Shown here: piece by piece, positions 5,848-12,520 of the stretch
Layout: each line of letters begins with the position of its first letter
Position numbering within the stretch: position 1 is the first letter of the stretch
Source of the DNA: a virus
Virus record (IMG/VR): IMGVR_UViG_3300046003_005071
Coordinates: 1 to 28,286 of that record
DNA length: 28,286 bases
Direction: 5' to 3' (one strand)
Made by a program: the position numbers and the translations under genes
The notes under the pieces: generated by a model
Told to the model about the DNA's origin: nothing
Databases searched by the model: none
What the model saw: only the letters and a program-made list of their open reading frames with translations

Positions 5848-7161
5848 ATGGAGTATCAAGATATATTTAGCCCTCAAACTTTAGAAAAATTAAATAAAAA
5901 GTCAGCCGAAACATTGAAAGATATGTTAGGTAATAAGACTTTAATGCAAACCCTTATTTCATCACAAGATATATTAAATCAAATAGCTAAAGCTGAGGCT
6001 CCTTATAAGTCTCAACTAGAACAATTAGCTGTTAACATGATGAAAGAACTTTATCCTGTTATAGATGAAGAAGGAATTATCATAGATGCTAAACTAGGCA
6101 GTATATCTGACGTAAATAAATCATTAGATGAAACTCTTACTCCTGAAGGTCGCCGTCGTATCATAAATGGTATTACACAAGGTGCTGCTTTAAAAGGAGC
6201 ATTTGCTTTTTATTTATTTAAAGAACATTTAGATGAATTAGATCCATCATTAGTAGAAAAGTATAGTCAAATCATGAAAAATTCATTTGGGATATATCAT
6301 GATCCAAATGCTGTAGCTATGATGTTAGCTCAATTAGCTCAAGGGCATAAAATGGCTGGTGGTTCTTCTAAAGTTATTATGAAAGAAATAGAAGATTCTG
6401 GTATTACAATAAAAGCCCGTGCTATATGTTTTCCAATGTTAATTCATGAAATTAATAAAGGATTACACGAATTAATTTCATTACAAGGATTTAAAGGAGA
6501 TAAAGCAGCTAACCAAGCAGTAGTTAATAAAGTAGATACTTTAGCTAACGAACCTAACGATATAAAATATGGTCAAATAATTTATGAAGCATTAAACGAT
6601 CTATTCATAGACAGTAAATACTCAGATGAACCTAGACTTAGAGAATATTTCTTACAAGATGTATATCAATTAGAAGATGATGAGTTTTTATCATTAGTTG
6701 AAAATTCTATTAATGAAGAAGTAACTCCTCAACAAAGAAAATGGGTAGATGATACTTTAAGAGATATAAAAGATGATCTAAAAGCTGATGATTATGATTC
6801 TACTGGATTAGATGAAAATTTTAATTTAAGAAAATATCTATCTAAAAATAAACTTCTACAGGAAATCAAAGTAAATAAGCCTACAACAATAGATTTTAAA
6901 AAATGGGGATTAGGTTATGCTACTGACTATATTTTACATATTCATCCTATTGATAATTATAGACCATGGATTGATGGTAAGGTTTCTGGAAATAAAGTAA
7001 CATTATGGACTGAAGGAGATGATTTAGAGGGTATAAAATTTTTAGATAAACTAGGAAAACAATTAAATAGTAAACTAAAATCTGGTAATTATAATACTAT
7101 AGAATTAAATGTCTTTGAACAAGATTTACAAAAATTACTTAATTTTAAAAATGATGACTAA
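5848..7161 (+). CDS. Chimeric protein: helical structural domain plus EIKVNKP module
   Basis: The protein has 437 residues. Residues 1-300 are largely helical and globular, with a conserved-looking core IKARAICFPMLIHEINKGLHELISLQGF (around 190-217). I do not recognise a named family, though similar cores occur in unassigned marine phage proteins. Residues 300-330 are charged helices. At 331-339 a leader-like helix LRKYLSKNKLLQE ends in L-Q-E, followed by IKVNKPTT and a 98-residue C-terminal module that looks like one of the polyprotein segments. The ORF thus appears to be a large protein with a leader-plus-cargo cassette fused to its end. Cleavage after E339 would release the cargo. It overlaps the next gene by about 11 bases. 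Confidence 0.7.
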   Translation: MEYQDIFSPQTLEKLNKKSAETLKDMLGNKTLMQTLISSQDILNQIAKAEAPYKSQLEQLAVNMMKELYPVIDEEGIIIDAKLGSISDVNKSLDETLTPEGRRRIINGITQGAALKGAFAFYLFKEHLDELDPSLVEKYSQIMKNSFGIYHDPNAVAMMLAQLAQGHKMAGGSSKVIMKEIEDSGITIKARAICFPMLIHEINKGLHELISLQGFKGDKAANQAVVNKVDTLANEPNDIKYGQIIYEALNDLFIDSKYSDEPRLREYFLQDVYQLEDDEFLSLVENSINEEVTPQQRKWVDDTLRDIKDDLKADDYDSTGLDENFNLRKYLSKNKLLQEIKVNKPTTIDFKKWGLGYATDYILHIHPIDNYRPWIDGKVSGNKVTLWTEGDDLEGIKFLDKLGKQLNSKLKSGNYNTIELNVFEQDLQKLLNFKNDD

Positions 7162-7603
7162 CTTTAACATTAAACAATACATCACAGAAAATAAACTTTT
7201 ACAAGAAATTAAAATAAATAAACCTGGAGTTAATTTTTATTTTGAACAAGATGAATCTGATGATGAATCTTATGACTATCATGATAATCAAGGTGGTTAT
7301 TATTTATTTATGGGTGATGAGTATTTAACAATGAATTCTCATTTAGATGATGAATTAGGTTATGATGATAAAGAATTTGCTCCTAATATTGATGAAAATA
7401 ATCCTGAAGAAATTGATGATTTAATAAGTTTTATAGAGGATATAGATCCTACTTATGACACTGATGAATTAAAAATTATGATAAATAATTTTAGAAAATA
7501 TAAAATTCCAATTTATGAATTTAGTTTAGATGGAGATGGAGGATATATTTTTGTTAATTTAACTATACGTCATCAAGATATTTTACCTTATATTAAAAAA
7601 TAA
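7151..7603 (+). CDS. Acidic small protein with ITENKLLQE leader and IKINKP junction
   Basis: The frame is open from an ATG at 7109, but the tandem ATGs at 7151/7154 overlap the previous stop and put the leader at the N-terminus, so these are preferred. From 7154 the leader is MTNFNIKQYITENKLLQE (18 residues), followed by IKINKPG. The leader matches the internal one of the gene upstream (KNKLLQEIKVNKP). The remaining 130 residues are extremely acidic (QDESDDESYDYHD, EENNPEEIDD) and end in short strands and helices. No enzyme motif is seen. The stop overlaps the start of the 1615-codon ORF (TAATG), so the two are probably co-translated. Confidence 0.65.
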   Translation: MMTNFNIKQYITENKLLQEIKINKPGVNFYFEQDESDDESYDYHDNQGGYYLFMGDEYLTMNSHLDDELGYDDKEFAPNIDENNPEEIDDLISFIEDIDPTYDTDELKIMINNFRKYKIPIYEFSLDGDGGYIFVNLTIRHQDILPYIKK

Positions 7604-10600
7604 TGAACGAAATTAAAATAAATAAACCTAAAATTTCATCACCTTTATCTGAGGAAACTAAAAATATTATCAAAGATAGAGTTGTAAAGTATATAAAAGC
7701 AACAATAGGAGACTATAACAATTTAGTTTTATATGATTTACTTGATGATACTTACATATCTGAAGGAGATAGTAATTATGATATAGTTGCTTCTTTTATT
7801 ATAAAACAAATGATAGCTAACAATTATGAATTATATTATGATGGTGAGGAAATATTACTTACTAATTCTAATTCTAATCTTGTAACTAGAGAAGATATTG
7901 AAAATTATCTAGAAGAAAATACAACATTAAAAAAATATTTAGAAAAAATAACTTGGGAGTATTATTTTGATGAAATTAATATAGATAATATATATTCTAA
8001 ATGTATTAAATATGTTAGAGATTATATAGAAGGTTGGGGAGAAGGAGAATTTGATAAATATGATTTTGAAAAAATGACTGATAAGACTTTAGATAATCAA
8101 GATCATCTACAACCTGATGATATTTTTAATTATAATCCTGAATTTCAAGATTATCTACAAGTTAAATTTTTAAAAGCAGATAAATTAAGTGAAATTCAAA
8201 TTAATAAACCAGGCCAATTTATTAAACTTAACCTACCTAAAGATTTAGATAGACTAGTTGATACTATTGATTATGGTAATATTGAGGATTCTGTGAAGGA
8301 ATTAATAGTATTAAATCCTCAAATACCTTCTAATATAATTTATCAGGAAGGAGCTATAGATGATGTACATCATGAATCAGAATATCCAATTTCTTCTTTA
8401 AAAGATATTATTAAAATTTATTTTAGATTTGTACCTGTTTATTTATTTTATTATTATAATGGGTATAACCAAGAAGAAACTGAAGAACAATATAAGGAAA
8501 TGGATAGATTTGCTAAAGAAGCTATGAATGGAAAATGGACAATTATACCCCAAATAACAGACTTTAAAAATGACAAACCTTATGATGAGGATTTAAATGA
8601 AATCAAAGTAAATAAACCTGCAGTAGGTGTATATTTTTTAACTCCTACAGTTAAATATTATATTAAAAATCCCGATATTTGGGAAAATGATACAGATGCA
8701 GATGATTTATATGATTATTTAAAATATAATGAGAGTGAAGATATAGCGGATGCTTTTATTATAGTTATAGAATTAACTAAAGATAATAAAACTATATCTA
8801 AAACTGATATAGCTAACTATATAAAAGAGAATGAATTAGATAGTACAGTTGAAGATTATATAGAATTCCTTAAAGATTATGGAGCTATAATGAATAATAA
8901 TAACTTAGATGAAAATCAACTTCTTAGAGAATACCCTGAAAGCACAGTATCTAAAATATTAACTAAATGGGAAATGGATCCAAATCCTCAATCCCAAGAT
9001 TCTAAGGTAAAAGCAGCAAGAGCTTTAATTACTCGTTTTGAGCAAATTAAAAGTAGTATCCCCCAAAAATTAGATATATTAGTTATACCTGATGAAATAA
9101 AGAGAAAAGATCCTAGAAATATAGAACTTTATTCATTAGAAGATATGATTAAATTAATCAAATCTTACCCTGAAAATCCTGATAAAGTTAAAAAAGATGC
9201 AATTGAAAATTTTGCAACAAAATACCAAATTGATAAAGCTACAGCTCAATCTTATGTAGCTCGTTTTATGACTAAAAAGGATAATTTAAAATACGCTGTA
9301 GAAAATGGAACTGAAGACGGAAATTTTACCAAAGAAGAAGTATTAGAATTAATACCAAAACGTTTACTCCAAAATAATCTTTATTTAGATCCTCGTAACT
9401 GGCAATGGCAACCTTTTGAACAGGCATTAGATTCTTTATTCCCTTCACAAAAACAAGTAACTGGAGAAGAAGGAGATAATGAAGCTACAACAGACGCTGA
9501 TAAAGTTTATGATAAAGATGGTATAGAAATTTACCAAGGAGATGATGTTCATAAATGTATCTCATATAATCCTGTTGATACTCAAACTAAAAGAAAAAAA
9601 TATGGTTGGTGTGTGACTCAAATAGGTAATACTAATTATGATTATTATAGATTTGCAGAATCTTCACCTACATTCTATTTTGTATTTGATAGATCTAAAG
9701 AATCAACCCCAGAACATTCTCCTTTTAAAGATCAATGGCATGCATTTGTAATTCAAGTTAATACTGACGGAGAATCTTATGTAATTACATCAGCAGATAA
9801 TAGAGGAGATACAAGAGCTGCATCATGGGAAGCGATACCAGAAATAGTACCAGCTGATACGTGGGCTAAAATTAAAAACTTAAAACAATATTTTAAACCT
9901 ATAGCTTTATCAGCAGTTGAAAGAGGAAGAAAATTTGTATCAGGTAAAAATTTATCTTTAGATGAATTTAAGGAATTAAATCAAGATGAAAAAATACTTT
10001 ATATACAAGGTAAAGCCTCTAAAAATACTTTATCTAATGATATTTTAAGTATTTTATCTCAATATAAAATTAGTTTAGAAGGAAGATCAACTACTTTAGC
10101 TAATGTAGCTATTGATAGTGGACAAACTTTCCCTTATTCTATCTTAAAAGATAATGAAGCTTTAGCTAAAAGATATGCTATATTTAGATTTAGACATACT
10201 AATTATGGATCAACTCCTATCCCTCTACCTTATGTTAAATATCTAGATGAACCTGGTCAGAAAAAATACTATGAAGAATTTGGTAAAGGCGGTTCTGAAG
10301 AATCATTTTTAACTTTTGAATTAATAGAAAAGTATTTTGGAAAAGAAGTAACTAAACAATATGTTAATTCACAATTGAAATATTTAGGTTTTTTACCTCC
10401 TGAAGCTGTTAATTATATTGATAATCCTAAATTAAAAATTTTATTTAAGGCGGTATCTAAATTATATGAACCTTGGAAATATGGTAAGTATACTAATATA
10501 TCTGATGAAGAATTAGCAGATGCTAAATCACAACCTCCTCAAGATGTAACACCTATACCTATAGATGTTAAACAATGGGCTAAATTAACTTCAGAAGAAA

Positions 10601-12450
10601 GAAAAATCCTTATAGAATTAACTGAAAAATATAACAAAAATCCAGATTATCTTGAATTAATGTATGCTTCTCCTTTTATTATAAAAGATAAAGGACAAAC
10701 TTTAATTTTACTACCTGAACCTAGTTCAGATGGTACTTATGATAAATGGGTATTAATAAATGATCAAGATAAAGTAATTAAAAGAAACATATCAGGTGAT
10801 TCCACTTTAGGTGGAGACCCAATAGCATCAGGATATACTAACGGTGCAACTGATGACTTAAAAAGAGTATATGATATGAGTGATTTAGAGATAGAAGAAT
10901 CTGATTCTAAATCATTAGACGAAATTAAAGTAAATAAACCTAATGATCCTGTAAATTCTTTAACAAGATTATTAGACAATATTCCTAATGAAAAATATTT
11001 CCCTGAATTAGAAGATTATGAAGGAGAAGAAAGATATGACGATAGTGATATGGTAGATGCACTTTATTATCCTATTTTTGATGATTATATAAAAGGTAAA
11101 CCTGGAGTAGAAGGAGATAATTTTGATAAATGGGCTAAAATAGAAAGAGAAAAAAATGATGGTGAAACAGGCCCTTTAGAAAGATTATTAATTGATAAAA
11201 TCCTAGATATAATAAAAGATTATAGAAACCAACAAGAAGAATTAGGAGAAATTCAAATTAAAAAACCTGCAATAGGTAAAATTTGGATAGGAAGAGAATT
11301 AAAATCAGCTTTAAGGGATAAGGGAATGGATCTTAATGATATTTTGATATATTATAAAAATGATTACATATTACTAAATATAGATACTTATAAAAAATAC
11401 AAAGAAGAAGAAATTAGTAATTATTTAAAATCTTTAAAATTCCAACCTACATCTATTCTTGAACAAACAGTGCCTTCAGTTCATGGTGGTGATTATTATA
11501 CATGGATGGTAAAATGTATAAATCCTAATCCTGAAAAATCTGAAATTAATGATGGGAATGATCTTTGGGAATTAATGAAACCTGAATTTGAACTTGATAT
11601 AAAAGAGTTATTAGATGAAATTCAAATAAATAAACCAGGAAGGGGAAAATTAGAAGTAGAAGTAAATATAAATACTAGGTCAGGAAATATTTATTTTACC
11701 TTTAATTTAAATGGTGATAATTTTTTAATTTCTACATCTTATTTTTCAAAAGATTATGTAAGTGTTAACCTTGATGAAGAAGATATATATTCTGATAGAT
11801 TACATGAAGATGTGATAAATTATTTAAATAAGAATAGAATTCCTTTTGCAATTAGTAATGAGGATAATGATTCTATAATAGATGGTGATAAATTTGAAAT
11901 ACCTGAAGATCCTGAAGATATGTTTAATCGTGATATACTCATAAATAAAAAAGATTGTTTAGTACCTAAAAAACATCAAGAAAACTTTAATAATCTAAAT
12001 GAAATTCAAATAAATAAACCTAAAATTGGAAGTACAAAGGATCAAATACTTGATAAAGGAGAATATAAAATTAATGGAAACACTTATGAGGTATTAGAAT
12101 TTGATCCTTGGGGAGGAGGATGGGGAGGTACGCATCCTCCTACTAAAAATCATGTTTGGCTCCAAAAAAAAGGAACAAAAGCTAGTGATATACACCGAGG
12201 AAATTATGTAGATTATAGAAAAATATTAGATACTCTAAATGAAATTCAAGTTAATAAACCTAATACACTTAAATCTTTAGTTACATCTTATACAAAGTAT
12301 TTAGAAAGTATTTCTCGTGCTGAAATGTTTGATGAAAGTGGTAATTATAATTCTACATTAAAAAATTATCATAATAAATTAAAATATTATGCTGAAAATG
12401 GAACAAAAGAAGAACAAACCTCTGCTAATTTTATATTAGGCTTAATATAA
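7603..12450 (+). CDS. Candidate head-packaged polyprotein, 1615 residues
   Basis: This uninterrupted ORF starts MNEIKINKPK, already at the junction motif, and repeats [L]xE-I-[KQ]-[IV]-[NK]-KP after E197, E333, E1107, E1216, E1339, E1467 and E1547; a diverged LLRE-Y junction is at E443. The motif divides the protein into segments of 194, 136, 110, 664, 109, 123, 128, 80 and 68 residues. The segments are mostly dissimilar, so this is not a simple tandem repeat protein, and only the junctions are conserved. T4 gp21 cuts after [LI]xE, and the same junction follows the leaders of separate genes at 2268, 6859 and 7154. My reading is a polyprotein of internal virion proteins processed by the gp21-like protease encoded at 27361. 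A multi-domain tail or ejection protein with a repeated linker motif is the main alternative. Confidence 0.75.
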   Translation: MNEIKINKPKISSPLSEETKNIIKDRVVKYIKATIGDYNNLVLYDLLDDTYISEGDSNYDIVASFIIKQMIANNYELYYDGEEILLTNSNSNLVTREDIENYLEENTTLKKYLEKITWEYYFDEINIDNIYSKCIKYVRDYIEGWGEGEFDKYDFEKMTDKTLDNQDHLQPDDIFNYNPEFQDYLQVKFLKADKLSEIQINKPGQFIKLNLPKDLDRLVDTIDYGNIEDSVKELIVLNPQIPSNIIYQEGAIDDVHHESEYPISSLKDIIKIYFRFVPVYLFYYYNGYNQEETEEQYKEMDRFAKEAMNGKWTIIPQITDFKNDKPYDEDLNEIKVNKPAVGVYFLTPTVKYYIKNPDIWENDTDADDLYDYLKYNESEDIADAFIIVIELTKDNKTISKTDIANYIKENELDSTVEDYIEFLKDYGAIMNNNNLDENQLLREYPESTVSKILTKWEMDPNPQSQDSKVKAARALITRFEQIKSSIPQKLDILVIPDEIKRKDPRNIELYSLEDMIKLIKSYPENPDKVKKDAIENFATKYQIDKATAQSYVARFMTKKDNLKYAVENGTEDGNFTKEEVLELIPKRLLQNNLYLDPRNWQWQPFEQALDSLFPSQKQVTGEEGDNEATTDADKVYDKDGIEIYQGDDVHKCISYNPVDTQTKRKKYGWCVTQIGNTNYDYYRFAESSPTFYFVFDRSKESTPEHSPFKDQWHAFVIQVNTDGESYVITSADNRGDTRAASWEAIPEIVPADTWAKIKNLKQYFKPIALSAVERGRKFVSGKNLSLDEFKELNQDEKILYIQGKASKNTLSNDILSILSQYKISLEGRSTTLANVAIDSGQTFPYSILKDNEALAKRYAIFRFRHTNYGSTPIPLPYVKYLDEPGQKKYYEEFGKGGSEESFLTFELIEKYFGKEVTKQYVNSQLKYLGFLPPEAVNYIDNPKLKILFKAVSKLYEPWKYGKYTNISDEELADAKSQPPQDVTPIPIDVKQWAKLTSEERKILIELTEKYNKNPDYLELMYASPFIIKDKGQTLILLPEPSSDGTYDKWVLINDQDKVIKRNISGDSTLGGDPIASGYTNGATDDLKRVYDMSDLEIEESDSKSLDEIKVNKPNDPVNSLTRLLDNIPNEKYFPELEDYEGEERYDDSDMVDALYYPIFDDYIKGKPGVEGDNFDKWAKIEREKNDGETGPLERLLIDKILDIIKDYRNQQEELGEIQIKKPAIGKIWIGRELKSALRDKGMDLNDILIYYKNDYILLNIDTYKKYKEEEISNYLKSLKFQPTSILEQTVPSVHGGDYYTWMVKCINPNPEKSEINDGNDLWELMKPEFELDIKELLDEIQINKPGRGKLEVEVNINTRSGNIYFTFNLNGDNFLISTSYFSKDYVSVNLDEEDIYSDRLHEDVINYLNKNRIPFAISNEDNDSIIDGDKFEIPEDPEDMFNRDILINKKDCLVPKKHQENFNNLNEIQINKPKIGSTKDQILDKGEYKINGNTYEVLEFDPWGGGWGGTHPPTKNHVWLQKKGTKASDIHRGNYVDYRKILDTLNEIQVNKPNTLKSLVTSYTKYLESISRAEMFDESGNYNSTLKNYHNKLKYYAENGTKEEQTSANFILGLI
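7612..8193 (+). other. Polyprotein segment 1 (residues 4-197)
   Basis: The segment begins IKINKPKIS and has no leader beyond MNE. It is helical and acidic, with a part LVTREDIENYLEEN that resembles KTDIANYIKEN of segment 3, suggesting these two segments are diverged duplicates. It ends at KLSE-I. Mature boundaries are predicted only. Confidence 0.4.
8194..8601 (+). other. Polyprotein segment 2 (residues 198-333)
   Basis: The segment begins IQINKPGQF. A hydrophobic aromatic stretch (IKIYFRFVPVYLFYYYNGYN) sits in its middle, followed by charged helices. It ends DLNE-I. No known fold is recognised. Confidence 0.4.
8602..8931 (+). other. Polyprotein segment 3 (residues 334-443)
   Basis: The segment begins IKVNKPAVG and is helical and acidic. 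Its C-terminal half resembles segment 1 (DIANYIKEN). It ends with LDENQLLRE, a full leader-like helix that precedes the large segment 4. Confidence 0.4.
8932..10923 (+). other. Polyprotein segment 4, large 664-residue module (444-1107)
   Basis: This is the only segment that starts without IxxNKP (YPESTVSK). Residues 444-640 are helical and charged. Around 645-760 lies a domain with HKCISYNP, KYGWCVTQ, SPTFYFVFD, WHAFVIQVN and YVITSADNRGD; I recall this Cys/Trp/Tyr pattern from large phage proteins but cannot name it. It is followed by a helical motif of the type LSLDEFKELNQDEKILYIQG and further helical regions to about 960. A final beta-containing part (LILLPEPSSDGTYDKWVLIND) leads to an acidic linker and SLDE-I. 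The size and layering suggest an ejected enzyme or structural protein. Confidence 0.45.
10924..11250 (+). other. Polyprotein segment 5 (residues 1108-1216)
   Basis: The segment begins IKVNKPNDP, is rich in Asp, Glu and Tyr (ELEDYEGEERYDDSD), and ends with a helix QQEELGE. No known fold is recognised. Confidence 0.4.
11251..11619 (+). other. Polyprotein segment 6 (residues 1217-1339)
   Basis: The segment begins IQIKKPAIG, the only copy with K instead of N in the NKP part. It contains a basic helix (GRELKSALRDKGMDLND), short strands and an aromatic GGDYYTWMVKC part. It ends with the leader-like helix DIKELLDE. Confidence 0.4.
11620..12003 (+). other. Polyprotein segment 7 (residues 1340-1467)
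   Basis: The segment begins IQINKPGRG and is followed by a clear beta-strand series (KLEVEVNINTRSGNIYFTFNL, FLISTSYFSKDYVSVNL), then a helix DVINYLNKNRIPFAIS and an acidic tail. It ends FNNLNE-I. Confidence 0.4.
12004..12243 (+). other. Polyprotein segment 8 (residues 1468-1547)
   Basis: The segment begins IQINKPKIG and has a compact glycine- and tryptophan-rich middle (EFDPWGGGWGGTHPP) with probable short strands. At 80 residues it is among the smallest. It ends KILDTLNE-I. Confidence 0.4.
12244..12447 (+). other. Polyprotein segment 9 (residues 1548-1615)
   Basis: The segment begins IQVNKPNTL and is a single helical stretch (SLVTSYTKYLESISRAE, YHNKLKYYAENG) that ends the ORF. It is the only segment with no further junction. 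Confidence 0.4.
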
Positions 12451-12474
12451 TTTAAAAAACTAATTAATAAGTTT

Positions 12475-12498
12475 GGCTCCTATAAGGAGCCTTCTTAT
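12475..12498 (+). terminator. Rho-independent-type hairpin after the polyprotein ORF
   Basis: GGCTCC (12475-12480), loop TATAA and GGAGCC (12486-12491) followed by TTCTTATATTT. The stem is identical to that at 3990-4006. Confidence 0.75.
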
Positions 12499-12503
12499 AT
12501 TTA
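12496..12503 (+). promoter_or_regulatory. TATATTTA promoter-like box
   Basis: TATATTTA lies just after the terminator and 25 bases before the ATG at 12521. It matches the Bacteroidota -7 consensus TAnnTTTG except for the last base, and the same box heads the elements at 14302, 15550 and 16693. Confidence 0.45.
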
Positions 12504-12520
12504 AAAATAAAATTTAAAAC

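Larger units (their letters stand above)
6862..12264 (+). repeat. Dispersed GAAATTCAAATAAATAAACC junction repeats
   Basis: About ten copies of a 20-base sequence close to GAAATTMAARTWAATAAACC begin at 6862, 7205, 7606, 8191, 8599, 10921, 11248, 11617, 12001 and 12241. An outlying copy starts at 2295 and a diverged one at about 1332. Each encodes EI[KQ][IV]NKP in the gene frame. The copies differ mainly at third codon positions, so selection on the peptide is likely in addition to DNA-level similarity. Confidence 0.85.

Noticed and set aside
7109-7150. Upstream start ATG at 7109 for the gene ending at 7603
   Set aside because: It would add residues encoded within the preceding gene. The ATGs at 7151/7154 overlap the stop and give the leader pattern seen in other genes.
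6862-12264. CRISPR array or non-coding repeat array
   Set aside because: The repeats are in frame, spaced 240-2000 bases apart, vary at codon third positions and lie within an open frame, so they encode a peptide motif.
7603-12450. All LxE sites in the long ORF as cleavage sites
   Set aside because: With high L, I and E content many LxE/IxE would occur by chance. Only sites with the extended I[KQ][IV]NKP context, plus LLRE-Y with a leader-like helix, are proposed.
7603-12450. Ribosome-skipping (2A-like) polyprotein or intein
   Set aside because: No NPGP motif and no intein splicing blocks are seen, and the recurrent E-I junction fits a protease site better.
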